From positions 1 through 64,000 of the IMG/VR virus record IMGVR_UViG_3300021356_000007: DNA of 64,000 nt; one strand, given 5' to 3'. The notes below the pieces were generated by a model. That model saw only the letters and a list, made by a program, of their open reading frames with translations, made no database searches and had not been told where the DNA came from. Below are positions 19,216 through 28,557 of this stretch, in pieces. The translations under genes were made by a program, and so were the position numbers. Position 1 is the stretch's first letter. Every line of letters begins with the position of its first letter. This stretch comes from a virus.

Positions 19216-19593
19216 TCACTCCATTCCCATTTGGTTGCCGACAGAGCCCACTTCTTTGGCTTGTTCAGCCAGTGCGTGAATCTCGGACCAATCCATTTTA
19301 TGGAACTCGGCATTGGTTTGAGGCATATCTAAGTCACTACCGTCTTGTGCTTTCAAGACCATAGCATCAGGTACATCGCCTCTGAATCCATCAACCAGTA
19401 CATCTTCAGGTCTTTGTGTTGTTACAGACACAAAGCCTGCTTTCTTTAGCATGGCTGTTGGATTGGAAATCATTTTTCTTAGTTCTCTGTTCTCGGCTTC
19501 TAGGTTTTTCAAACCTGCATCCATTGACTCCATCTTTGTAATCAATGCACTCATCAAGCGTTCTGCGACATTACTCTCTCTTTCTTCTGTCAC
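19216..19593 (-). CDS. Coiled-coil scaffold-like protein with DWSE-IH C-terminal motif
   Basis: 125 residues. A long N-terminal coiled coil (ERLMSALITKMESMDAGLKN) is followed by a linker and a C-terminal motif KMDWSEIHALAEQAKEV. The same motif closes the protease/scaffold protein at 11618-13012, which suggests a common partner, plausibly the capsid protein. Start is GTG with GAGGTGAGCGTAA in front. The scaffold role is an inference. Confidence 0.6.
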   Translation of the reverse strand: MTEERESNVAERLMSALITKMESMDAGLKNLEAENRELRKMISNPTAMLKKAGFVSVTTQRPEDVLVDGFRGDVPDAMVLKAQDGSDLDMPQTNAEFHKMDWSEIHALAEQAKEVGSVGNQMGME

Positions 19594-19604
19594 TTACGCT
19601 CACC

Positions 19605-19940
19605 TCACAGAGTTCTGTTGTTCAACCTTCTGTTAATGTTACCGAACCTACTGGTTCTGATTGTCCCCGGTAGAACATTGGTAGTAGCAGTGTGAACGGT
19701 TTGTACTTCAGACATTTTCTTGATTGGCACTCCACCTGCGTAGATGTCATTGACACCGATTGCGTTATCTGATTTGATAACGGTAGCCTCAATATCCTTA
19801 CTCATGTAGTCTGCGTACTTTATTATTTCATTGATGTGAGTCCTTGCAGTGAGCCCATCTTGGCTCTCAAGAGCCTTGTAAAACTCATCCACATGAGAGC
19901 GCATTTTTCTAGCCATCGGGTCTAATTTCTTCAAGTCCAT
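19605..19940 (-). CDS. Small helical protein next to portal
   Basis: 111 residues, mainly helical for the first 60 (ARKMRSHVDEFYKALES, EIIKYADYMSKDIEAT), then a Thr/Arg-rich tail ending NRRLNNRTL. It follows the portal gene. The ATG at 19940 has GGGGATTGGC upstream; an in-frame TTG two codons earlier is possible. Not recognised. Confidence 0.6.
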   Translation of the reverse strand: MDLKKLDPMARKMRSHVDEFYKALESQDGLTARTHINEIIKYADYMSKDIEATVIKSDNAIGVNDIYAGGVPIKKMSEVQTVHTATTNVLPGTIRTSRFGNINRRLNNRTL

Positions 19941-19976
19941 TGCCAATCCCCACTACTTCACTTATCTTTAATGTTC

Positions 19977-21722
19977 CTAAGCCCCTCTTGGATTACGGGC
20001 GTTAATTATACCTTGACTTGCTTGTTCCAAACCTGTGGGTTGCATACCCCTTTGTTGAACGCTCGACATAGGACTACCTGAGCCCATGCTAGTTCTGTTC
20101 TGTGGGCTCGCAGGACCACGGTCTCTTAGCCCCATACCTTCTCCTCCGGGGTTAGCCATACCGGGTACTTGAGCCTGCCTTCCCATCTGTGCTGCCAATT
20201 GCGGAGGGATGTTTCTACTCGGTAGTGCGCCCGGAGTACCCATACCTCCACCCATTCTCATACCTCCCATAGGTTGAGGTTGTTGTCCTTGCATCGCTGC
20301 CTCAGCAGGGTCAGGTTGCTTGTAGATGAATCTGATGTCTCGGTTAGCATCTTCTTGTAGTGTAGGTTTGTAGCCCATCATCATCATTCTTTGAGCGATG
20401 TTGACTTCCATCTCGTCTCTTCTCAGTCTAGTGACTTCGTCTTCCTCTTCATTTGGATATAGTGTCAACTTCCAATCAGTGACATCCATCTGTTCCATCA
20501 TCCTTGGGAATAGATGCTCTGTGTATACTTTGTGACCGAACTCTACTGCACGATTAGTGACGAGTATCTGCATACCTTCGTTGTTTAAACCGCCTGACTT
20601 ACCTGTGTCCATCATGAACACATTAGATACTCCGTAGAACGCAGCAATACGCTGACGCATCTCATCACGAGCAGGTATGTACTGCATTTCTTCAAGACTG
20701 TCCATCAGTTTGACCCAATTGACACCACCCTTACCGTTACCTTCAGTAGCAATCTTAGGGATGTAATGAGGGTCACGCTCAAGTTTTTCATCAGTGGCTT
20801 TCCAAAATGCCTTCATTGATTCAAGATTCTCTGTACTAATGCTCAAAATACCTCTTGGTATTCTGCGCTTTGAATAAGCAGTGTACATGTAGTTGTCCAT
20901 CGCTGTCAAAGTCATAGCCTGTCTCCAAAGTGTAGATACAGGGCTTCGACCATACAACTTACTAGGGTTGTATTTACTCACATGTATGACTTCACCCTTG
21001 AGGTAATACTGAGTCTTACCACTACCGGCAGTATTGACATGGTGTACATCTTCCATCTCAGTCCCACATATAGAGCATTTCTTTTCTTCTTCAGAGAAAG
21101 ATTTGACTTCGCTTCTGTGAATAGGGCAAACTCTGAATCTGCCTCCTCTTACACCACGCTTGTCAGCAATAATACGCATGAATATAGGGTCGCCTCTAAC
21201 AATTTCCTTGATACGATAGAAAGCCATTTCATTAGTTTCAGGGTCAATGAAGTATTCTTTGATGAGTATAAGGAATGCGTCATCGGTGATATTGAGGTCA
21301 TATTCTATCTCCCTTAGTACATCCATGAAGGTTTGTTCCATAGAGTTTCTCTGCTCTATTAGCCACCTTGGATATACTAATTGGTCGGGATTAGGACTGA
21401 CTAATTCAGTACTACCGCACTCTTTACATTCATCTACATCGTGCTGGAACTCTTTGTCACAGGCTGTACACTTCTTGTGAAACTTCTTCTCCCAATAGTA
21501 GCCTCTTCTGAATATCTCTTGTTGCAAAGTACTCAACACAGTTCTTAGAATAAGATTTTCATTAGCCACTGCATAAAGAGCAGGGATAGTAATACCTTGG
21601 ACAAGTACAGGCTCTTGTATACCAGTAGTCCATAAAGGCATTTGGGGCTCAGGCGTTGTCCTTCTACGAAAAGGACTACCCAAAGTTTCTAAGAATCTAC
21701 CTACTCTACCTTTCTCTGCCAT
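19977..21722 (-). CDS. Portal protein with two zinc-binding inserts
   Basis: About 581 residues. The portal call rests on position after the terminase, the length, and typical segments: an N-terminal wing, HVSKYNPSKLYGRSPVSTLW at the domain entry, the helical VSNVFMMDTGKSGGLNNEGM region and the long C-terminal helices. A Met/Pro/Gly/Gln-rich tail follows. Two inserts are unusual: CTAC...CKEC near 82-100 and CPIH...CSIC near 200-225, both zinc-ribbon like. The ATG at 21722 shares its A with the upstream TGA and has a GGAGG site. The portal is the DNA gate of the head. Confidence 0.85.
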   Translation of the reverse strand: MAEKGRVGRFLETLGSPFRRRTTPEPQMPLWTTGIQEPVLVQGITIPALYAVANENLILRTVLSTLQQEIFRRGYYWEKKFHKKCTACDKEFQHDVDECKECGSTELVSPNPDQLVYPRWLIEQRNSMEQTFMDVLREIEYDLNITDDAFLILIKEYFIDPETNEMAFYRIKEIVRGDPIFMRIIADKRGVRGGRFRVCPIHRSEVKSFSEEEKKCSICGTEMEDVHHVNTAGSGKTQYYLKGEVIHVSKYNPSKLYGRSPVSTLWRQAMTLTAMDNYMYTAYSKRRIPRGILSISTENLESMKAFWKATDEKLERDPHYIPKIATEGNGKGGVNWVKLMDSLEEMQYIPARDEMRQRIAAFYGVSNVFMMDTGKSGGLNNEGMQILVTNRAVEFGHKVYTEHLFPRMMEQMDVTDWKLTLYPNEEEDEVTRLRRDEMEVNIAQRMMMMGYKPTLQEDANRDIRFIYKQPDPAEAAMQGQQPQPMGGMRMGGGMGTPGALPSRNIPPQLAAQMGRQAQVPGMANPGGEGMGLRDRGPASPQNRTSMGSGSPMSSVQQRGMQPTGLEQASQGIINARNPRGA

Positions 21723-23023
21723 CACAATGCCTCCGCCCAACTCATGACTGTATCACGGTCTACTCCCCATTCTCGCAGAGACTCCTCACCTTTAGATGTT
21801 CCATCCCTGTTAGAGAATTGAACAAATCTCTTGAGTTGAGTTTTCCTGACTGGGTCTTTCTCTCCAATATATGCAAGTACAGCCTTTGCCTGCATATCTT
21901 TCATCCTTAGATGTGGGGTAAGATTACTGAGTAATTTACTCAAATCATCCTTGGCATAGAAACTAACACGATGTTGACTCCTCTGATTATCAGAGTACAC
22001 TTTTTGGTCGAGTTGCAAAACGCCCGCACCGATGTGTTTGTGTAATTCTTCACAGTGCATTCTGCCCCTTTCTCCTGTAGCGATGAATCCCGCCCTTGGC
22101 TCTCCACGCTCGGTGATGGTAATATAACCATCAGCATCTAAGAAGCCTGCCGCATAAGCCCAATTATCTTTGATTATCAAACCTTCTCGGTTGATACACA
22201 TGTATTCACCTCTTCTGTGTGACTTGATTATGTTAAGTTCTTCACCGTACATATTCAGTAACTTAGCCAATTTAGCAGAACTTACATTGGAGACTCCCTT
22301 CTCTATCAAGTTAGATGCGATTGCCTTAGATGTCATTGCACCTTTTTCTTCCATCTCCGATTTAGATAGTGTCAATAGTTTCTGTTGCTCTTTGTTGAGG
22401 TTATCGAATTGATGCAATGCATTCTTCCAAATCTTACGAGCGTCTTGCTTCTGTTGCATAGAACTAACCCAAGAGTTCTTTTCTTCTTCTCCCCACACAT
22501 CTTGGAACTCATCTAATTTGGCGAGTATATCTTCTGCATTATTCCAAAGATGACAGGCTCTCATCAGAGTAGTCTTCCTAGTATTACCAAAAAGTCTCAA
22601 TGCTCTCAGGTCTTTGTTAGATAGTCCCATCTTTCTCATAGCATCTTGGTAAGGCTCGGACCAATCTAACTTAGATAGTGTAGCCTCTACTTCCAAACTC
22701 TTCAACGCTCTGACACTGTGAATAATACTGTCAATCTCTTCTTTGTCTTCTTTGAATACCCTGCGGGCTTTTCTAAGGTCCTTGATGATACTGTTAGCAC
22801 TTTTACCTAACTTATCTTCGAACCAACCTTCACCAGTAGGCGAGAACGGTGCATATTGCGGTTTTCTTATTTCTTCAGTGACGAAAGAATTTGATGCTAT
22901 TGACTTAGCAATCACTTCATCAACATTAGGATGGGACAAAAGACTTGACGCAATAGTACTCAATGTGTCGTCTCCCATATCAATCGAATAATTGGAGTCA
23001 CCTACAGACAAACTAGACCACAT
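21722..23023 (-). CDS. Virion-block protein fused to a LAGLIDADG homing-endonuclease domain
   Basis: 433 residues. Residues 1-270 are helical and unrecognised. The C-terminal part holds one LAGLIDADG helix (YAAGFLDADGYITI, about 289-302), followed by the expected beta strands and a second helical half without a clear second motif, so it would act as a dimer if active. No intein splice residues are seen, and the terminase before it and portal after it are intact. It is therefore a fusion and not an intein. Site GGGTGATAAT before the ATG. It may spread this locus, or the domain may have been recruited for DNA binding. Confidence 0.7.
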   Translation of the reverse strand: MWSSLSVGDSNYSIDMGDDTLSTIASSLLSHPNVDEVIAKSIASNSFVTEEIRKPQYAPFSPTGEGWFEDKLGKSANSIIKDLRKARRVFKEDKEEIDSIIHSVRALKSLEVEATLSKLDWSEPYQDAMRKMGLSNKDLRALRLFGNTRKTTLMRACHLWNNAEDILAKLDEFQDVWGEEEKNSWVSSMQQKQDARKIWKNALHQFDNLNKEQQKLLTLSKSEMEEKGAMTSKAIASNLIEKGVSNVSSAKLAKLLNMYGEELNIIKSHRRGEYMCINREGLIIKDNWAYAAGFLDADGYITITERGEPRAGFIATGERGRMHCEELHKHIGAGVLQLDQKVYSDNQRSQHRVSFYAKDDLSKLLSNLTPHLRMKDMQAKAVLAYIGEKDPVRKTQLKRFVQFSNRDGTSKGEESLREWGVDRDTVMSWAEAL

Positions 23024-23052
23024 ATTATCACCCAGTTTTTGGTGTCACTTAA

Positions 23053-24534
23053 TTATATCGTGTACCAACTCGCCCCTGCGACATTTCTCTGCGGTACATC
23101 GCCAAACCAATCATCGACTCCATCAAGATAGTCGTCAAGTAATACAATAGTCCCTCTGAACTCCTTAGTAGCCCAGTTAGCAAGGGCTACACTTACAGCC
23201 AAGTCATCGTGGCTACCCACAGATTCTAGCCTGCCGTTCTTCTGCATACCGAATCTACTCAATTGTGTCTCCAAAGTTCTAGTGAACTCCTTGCTCTTTT
23301 CGTCCCCCCAAGGTGTTTTGATGTGACCTTGTTCAAAGGCAAGTAGTAAACTCATGAACATGGACTCCTTCTTAGCACGAGTAGTCATGAATATCTTGAT
23401 TGGCATATCTGCTGCCATCTCTCGCATCTCTGCCTCAAGCATTCTTTGGAAATTGTTACCTTCAAGTTCAATCAAGTCAGGTTGGAATTTGTTATTGAGT
23501 GAAACCATCATGCGCTTTTGAGCCATAGACGATAGTCCCTTTTGGTGAACTGTGTGTATCAACTGCTTGACATCCTCGCCCGGCAACATACGCATAACTG
23601 TCATAGCAGTGTAGTCAGCATTTTTATCAGAAGAGATAGCGGGGTCATAACCTATGAAATGTTGACCGAATATACCACTCGCCTCTCCTTCTTCGTTATA
23701 GTCAACTTCTGCTTTATCTATCAATCTGAGATTAGGGTCACGAGCCTTTTCTAGTAATGTCATTGGGAACATACTAGACATATCGTGGATAGGCTCACAC
23801 AGATACTCACGAGCAAACTTGATTGCAGGCATAGAGTTTTCACGCTGTTTCAACGCTTCAAGAGGCCACCTGTTAGGCCAAAGTGGTTGACCGTCAGGTA
23901 ATATCGCAGGGTAAGTCTCTACAGTGAATGTGTCTTTGTCTTCAAGTTCAGCGTACAAGTCGTTGTAACTGAAAGGAGTACCTACCATCATCAGTCTACC
24001 TGTGTGGTGAAGCACAGGAAGCAATACAGTATAGAACCAATCGGCTGCTCTTTGAAGTTCAGAACTGGTAGTACCCCATAGAATATCGTCACATACTACA
24101 ACATCAGGGTGAAAACCACGAGTAGCACCACCAACGGACTTAGCCATGATACGACTACCGTTAGTGAACTCAAAGTATGATTTAGCCCAAGGTTTACCCT
24201 GTGGCTTAAGCCCTTTAAGAATATCAGCAGACTCTATATTATTTCTAATGAATCTCATGTGTTCCAGTGTCTGTTCAAGGCTGTGACTGAACACCATGAT
24301 GTGAGTATTAGGATTGAAAGCACCTAGCCAAAGGGCATAACTCATGAAAAATACAGACTTACCGTGGTCTCTACTAGCCTTAACACAGTAGTATTTGTTT
24401 TGATTGAGTCCTTTGAGCCAGTCTTCGTGGTGTTTGGATAACTCAAACCCTAGTATCTCTGTGAAGAAATAAGAAAAGGACTTCTTTGACATCTGAGTGT
24501 CCATCTCGTGCACTAGGCTATCAATATCAGCCAA
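23053..24534 (-). CDS. terL: Terminase large subunit (TerL)
   Basis: 493 residues. ATPase: Walker A ASRDHGKS at 53-60, Walker B VVVCDD at 145-150, coupling motif VGTPF near 184-188. RNase H-like nuclease: GYDPAISS with D297, an acidic residue in LIELEGNNF (about 354-362) and HDDLAVS with D443-D444. It therefore has both motor and nuclease sets intact. It pumps DNA into the prohead through the portal and cuts the concatemer. The frame opens at a TTG (24534) with an AGGGGGT site; an ATG ten codons in (24504) is the alternative. Confidence 0.93.
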   Translation of the reverse strand: MADIDSLVHEMDTQMSKKSFSYFFTEILGFELSKHHEDWLKGLNQNKYYCVKASRDHGKSVFFMSYALWLGAFNPNTHIMVFSHSLEQTLEHMRFIRNNIESADILKGLKPQGKPWAKSYFEFTNGSRIMAKSVGGATRGFHPDVVVCDDILWGTTSSELQRAADWFYTVLLPVLHHTGRLMMVGTPFSYNDLYAELEDKDTFTVETYPAILPDGQPLWPNRWPLEALKQRENSMPAIKFAREYLCEPIHDMSSMFPMTLLEKARDPNLRLIDKAEVDYNEEGEASGIFGQHFIGYDPAISSDKNADYTAMTVMRMLPGEDVKQLIHTVHQKGLSSMAQKRMMVSLNNKFQPDLIELEGNNFQRMLEAEMREMAADMPIKIFMTTRAKKESMFMSLLLAFEQGHIKTPWGDEKSKEFTRTLETQLSRFGMQKNGRLESVGSHDDLAVSVALANWATKEFRGTIVLLDDYLDGVDDWFGDVPQRNVAGASWYTI

Positions 24535-24537
24535 GCG

Positions 24538-25455
24538 TCAAACCCCCTGCTGTTGCCTTGACTGTATGCCTCTCAAACTACTAGGGTTAACTACTCCAAC
24601 TCGGTTTTCTTCAGGTTCCTCCTCGTTTTCCTCAAACTCAGCCTCTTGGATTTGTCTCAGATTCTTAACTCCTACTGATGTGGAACGCTCGCCATCCATA
24701 CCATTGTTAACCGCTTCTTTGTTGCCCGCATTTTCATCCCTTTGAATTTCGGCAGCAGCGGTATCTCCTGCACCCATAGGCGGAGGCAACTGTAACATAG
24801 GGTCAACTGGCTGACCTTGAGCATTGATTGGTTGCATACCAGCAGCAGCCCTCTGTGCTTGCGTTATTTCTTCTTCAGAAGCACCATAATTTGTGAACAT
24901 ATTAGTAAACGCCCGACCTCTATTCGCCATGTTTAGGTCTTCTTCACCAAACTCCCTACCTCTTGCCCTAGCACGAGCCCTATTCTCTGCTCTTTGGGCT
25001 TGCCTAGCCATTCTTTCTTCTTGTGCTTGCCTAGCCTTCTCAGCATCAATCACGCCTATTTGTTGTCGCATATCTTGAGGTCTTCTCTGCCTAAATTGAA
25101 ATCTATCAAGGTCTCCACGAGCCCCATACTGAGCGTATAGATTACGAGTAGCCTCATCCATGTCTGCCCTCGCCCTGCTTTCTCTACTAGAAAGCCTCCT
25201 ACCCAAAGAGCCTCCAAGTGTAGAGCCTTGAGCCCCGCCACTTACCATAGCGTTAGCAAGACTACCTAGGCTTCTATGTTGCCCTGTCAAAGCACCTGCT
25301 ACTCCGACTAATCCACCTAATCCTCCACCGAGTCTTTGTAATCTAGTTCTGCCTTGACTACCTCTACCTTGGTTACCGCCTACTACCATTACAGGTCCTC
25401 CGCCCAAAGTGTTGTAGTTAGGTCTGATAGCCTTAGTAACCAGTACTTTATCCAT
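24538..25455 (-). CDS. Arg/Gln/Gly-rich virion-block protein
   Basis: 305 residues of low complexity: a Gly/Leu-rich start, a basic Arg/Ala/Gln helix (about 140-200), then a Glu-rich end (EFEENEEEPEENRVG). It is probably largely disordered or coiled coil. It lies just upstream of terL; GAGGTGA site before the ATG. No family recognised. A DNA-contacting internal head protein is possible. Confidence 0.6.
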   Translation of the reverse strand: MDKVLVTKAIRPNYNTLGGGPVMVVGGNQGRGSQGRTRLQRLGGGLGGLVGVAGALTGQHRSLGSLANAMVSGGAQGSTLGGSLGRRLSSRESRARADMDEATRNLYAQYGARGDLDRFQFRQRRPQDMRQQIGVIDAEKARQAQEERMARQAQRAENRARARARGREFGEEDLNMANRGRAFTNMFTNYGASEEEITQAQRAAAGMQPINAQGQPVDPMLQLPPPMGAGDTAAAEIQRDENAGNKEAVNNGMDGERSTSVGVKNLRQIQEAEFEENEEEPEENRVGVVNPSSLRGIQSRQQQGV

Positions 25456-27425
25456 CAGAATTCACCTCTCAAGAATCCATCGAAGTAACCCATCTTCTTA
25501 CGAATCAAATCAATGTCGTTGACTACATCACCGCTTGTTCTTATCGGTGCTTGTTGTACAAGCCCTGTAACATCATCGCTTGGGGCAATGTTGAAGAAAG
25601 TTTGACCTCTCGGTAAAGCCCTCGCTTGTTGAAAAGCCATTTCTTCAGGAGATGCCTGTCGAGTTGGTAAAGCGGGTATAGCAGGCATTTGACCCGTAGG
25701 TTGTGGTATGCCCGCCATGTCACCCGGTACAACTCTTACTTGTTGAGGTCTTTGTTCAATTGCTGGTGCTGGCTGTACCGTTCCTTCTCCTACCATACCT
25801 TGAGAACCAGCCATATCGTTGAGTTCTCCACGGACAGTTGCACCCGGAGGTGCTAGTTGCTGCTGGGTGTATATCCTATCCTGCCAATGGTCGGGGGCTT
25901 GATGGTGTCCAAAATCAGGAACACTGTGTTCAAGATTGTCCTTTTCGTAGTCGGTAGGTATTTCTCCAAAGGTGAACCTTTCATGCCCTGTCTTTTCTAG
26001 TAACTTGTCGATTACTCCTTGAACCTTATCACGGTATTCTTCATCTACACCATGGCTGTCAATATTAGCATCTTCTTCTTCTGCCCTAAGTTGACCTAAC
26101 ACAGTCTGCAAAGCCTCATCTTGAGGAACGCCTTCATTCATGAGTTTACTAGCAGTGTGACTAATGTGTGCTACTATCTCTCCAGCCCTGTGATTAGCAC
26201 TTCTTGCAAACTGAGTGTCTCCTACAGCAGCACCACTAGCATGTTGTGCGTGTAACTTGTAAGTATCTTCATTGTGGTGAGAGCCTAGCCCTCTAACGAT
26301 ATTTCTGAATACAGCACCGACACCCCTGCCAGTTCCATCTGAATTTATACCGTGTGATTTATTTTGGAAAAGTAACCTAATCATAGCAGACCTAGATACA
26401 TCATTGAGTTCTTCAGGGCTTAATCCGTGGTCTATACCTTGCTCGTCAAAGAATGCTTGTAACTTCTCACCGTTAAATCCAGCACCTTGCCCTCTACCAC
26501 CTGCACCCATTCTTCTAAAAGCCGAATGGGGTAGGAAATGTGCAAGTTGGTGACCGTGTACTTCAGGGTGTCTTCTGTTTTCAGCAAGTGATTGTTGTTG
26601 TTCACCACTAAGATACATGTCAGGTAATTGACCTGTTTGCTGATAAGTCTTGAAATCTCTAGGGGCAATAGACTGAACTATACCTCCGCTAAGGCTGCCG
26701 GGCATCAATCTGTTATACTTGACATAATGCAGTTGCGATATATCTTTATCGTCAAGGTAAGTCCTCTTTTTCAGAACATCACCTAGTTCTTTATTCATGT
26801 GAATGAAGCCGCTGTCAATCCATCTTCCAGTAGCCCCACCTTTGACATTTCCTCTGTTCATAGAATAAGTAATCAGAGGTCTTGGTCCATTTTCGTATAA
26901 GGGTTCAGCACCTCTGACTCTTCTCATGTGCGTTGGAACATTGTTTTCATAGTGAGGACCAGCATGGACTTTTCGCCAAGCACTGCTTGAAAAATTAGGA
27001 AGGCTATGGTTAGTCTTCCCATCACCATGTACAGTATCGTGGTTAGCATTGTATTGGTCTATTGCCTCTTGTATCAAACCAGCGGTTTGAACTTGAGCCT
27101 CTCTCAACTTATCAGCATCTCCACTAGCCAATGCTTTAGGGAATATCCTTTGCATTAAGTCTCTGTGAACATAATCAATAGGATGTAATCCCCCATCTAG
27201 TAACTCGCCCGTTTCAGGGTGATGATTGAAAGGAGGGTGGTCGTGTTGCTTAGGGTCAGGATTAACACCTGCATCTGAAGGATTCCAAGAATGTCTGAGT
27301 TGATTGTTGAACATCAGTCCTGCTGATTTTCTGATAGTGTTATTGAACACTCTAAGAAAGTCGTTAGTACCAAAGAAGGTCTGCTTCTTAATATGACTGG
27401 TAGCAGGTAGATGGACTTTCCACAT
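25455..27425 (-). CDS. His/Asn/Gln-rich 656-residue virion-block protein
   Basis: 656 residues; the composition (many His, Asn, Tyr, Gly) is like the first half of the giant protein at 13022-18808. The N terminus contains TFFGTNDFLRVFNNTIRKSAG. The C-terminal 150 residues are Pro/Gln/Ala-rich. There is no enzymatic motif. Starts and ends overlap its neighbours by one base, so it is translated as part of a coupled set. The function is unknown; a virion-internal protein is plausible. Confidence 0.6.
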   Translation of the reverse strand: MWKVHLPATSHIKKQTFFGTNDFLRVFNNTIRKSAGLMFNNQLRHSWNPSDAGVNPDPKQHDHPPFNHHPETGELLDGGLHPIDYVHRDLMQRIFPKALASGDADKLREAQVQTAGLIQEAIDQYNANHDTVHGDGKTNHSLPNFSSSAWRKVHAGPHYENNVPTHMRRVRGAEPLYENGPRPLITYSMNRGNVKGGATGRWIDSGFIHMNKELGDVLKKRTYLDDKDISQLHYVKYNRLMPGSLSGGIVQSIAPRDFKTYQQTGQLPDMYLSGEQQQSLAENRRHPEVHGHQLAHFLPHSAFRRMGAGGRGQGAGFNGEKLQAFFDEQGIDHGLSPEELNDVSRSAMIRLLFQNKSHGINSDGTGRGVGAVFRNIVRGLGSHHNEDTYKLHAQHASGAAVGDTQFARSANHRAGEIVAHISHTASKLMNEGVPQDEALQTVLGQLRAEEEDANIDSHGVDEEYRDKVQGVIDKLLEKTGHERFTFGEIPTDYEKDNLEHSVPDFGHHQAPDHWQDRIYTQQQLAPPGATVRGELNDMAGSQGMVGEGTVQPAPAIEQRPQQVRVVPGDMAGIPQPTGQMPAIPALPTRQASPEEMAFQQARALPRGQTFFNIAPSDDVTGLVQQAPIRTSGDVVNDIDLIRKKMGYFDGFLRGEF

Positions 27426-28546
27426 CAGCCTACCCTCCCACTCCCTCTAGCAGCGAAAAGTAGACTTGGTGCGCCCCAGTTCTTTGGGTCATCCTCTAAG
27501 TTCTCTGTAGCACCTTCAGGTTTGGTAGTGCTGTCTTGTCCTTCACGATGTCCCGCTTCTCTGTTGTTACCATGACCTCCTTGCTTAGCAGCCTTTTTAC
27601 TCCCTTCTTTTCTCTCTAGGGCTTCTTTAAGTTGCCTGACAAGTCTTCTCATCTGATTGAATTGCATGTAGTCCATCTTTTTCTCGACTAACTCTATATC
27701 TTCTCTAATCAAAGACAAAGACTTTGCAAAGGACTTGCCCTTTTCTTTGATATTTCTTGGTTCTTTGATTTGTCCTGAGCCTCCTGATTTAGGGACCCTT
27801 GGGTTGTAATCAGTTTCAGCACCTATTCCGTGTCCTGAAGGTATCTGTGGTACATTACCCATCAATTTTCTACGAGCCTGAGTAGCCTGTTGCTGTCCAT
27901 ACCTTTGTGCATCGAGTCTTAGAGGTTGTTTGGTTTCAACACCTAAGTGAGTCCTGTGTACAGCAAGAGGGGCTCTATCTAATCCTCTCTTTTTCTGAGG
28001 ACTCATAGTCCTTGACTGTTGTTTAGAACGCCTACTGGTTGCTGATGCGATGTTAGAACCGCCCGGTTGAATCTCAAATTGAGGCTGACTCCAAGTCTTA
28101 TCCTTGGCAGTACCCATCTCATCTAACTTAGACTTCATCAAACTAGACCAAGCATCCTCCATAGGCTCACCTGTAGCGAGCATACCGCCCGGTGCAGGCA
28201 TAGTCCCAGTAGCAGCACCAAGACTGAGGTTACCCATATCGGGCATACCTGTCATAGCACCGAACTGCTGACCTTCATTGAATTGGTCGCTCATCTGTAA
28301 AGGGTCTTCTTCTTCCTCCATCATAGGAGGCATCATAGGAGGTTCTTGTTGAGGGATTGATATTTGTAGATGCGGTAGAGTTTCACTCATAACAGGCTTT
28401 TCCTTTTCAGCCTGCTTTTCGTCACGCACCTTTTCCATTTCTTCAGGGTCGCCATAACCATGCTTGTAGTCTTCATCTTTGGAATAACCAAGATTAGACT
28501 CACTTCTAGGTGAGTACATGCGTGTATCAGAACCTGTACTTGGCAT
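27425..28546 (-). CDS. Disordered virion-block protein carrying two shared motifs
   Basis: 373 residues. The first 130 are acidic and Met/Pro-rich. At about 125-145 there is TGEPMEDAWSSLMKSKL, matching the C terminus of the protein at 35989-36813 (TGEPMNMAWRLLKGLV). Then comes QFEIQPGGS, shared with 18819-19211. A basic Arg/Lys/Gln stretch and a coiled-coil (SLIREDIELVEKKMDYMQFN) follow. No enzyme signature. GAGGTGAAGAAAC site before the ATG. Confidence 0.6.
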   Translation of the reverse strand: MPSTGSDTRMYSPRSESNLGYSKDEDYKHGYGDPEEMEKVRDEKQAEKEKPVMSETLPHLQISIPQQEPPMMPPMMEEEEDPLQMSDQFNEGQQFGAMTGMPDMGNLSLGAATGTMPAPGGMLATGEPMEDAWSSLMKSKLDEMGTAKDKTWSQPQFEIQPGGSNIASATSRRSKQQSRTMSPQKKRGLDRAPLAVHRTHLGVETKQPLRLDAQRYGQQQATQARRKLMGNVPQIPSGHGIGAETDYNPRVPKSGGSGQIKEPRNIKEKGKSFAKSLSLIREDIELVEKKMDYMQFNQMRRLVRQLKEALERKEGSKKAAKQGGHGNNREAGHREGQDSTTKPEGATENLEDDPKNWGAPSLLFAARGSGRVG

Positions 28547-28557
28547 GTTTCTTCACC

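Noticed and set aside
21722-23023. Intein in the terminase or portal
   Set aside because: No splice-junction Cys/Ser and no terminal His-Asn pair were seen, and both neighbours are complete; the LAGLIDADG domain is at the end of a separate protein.
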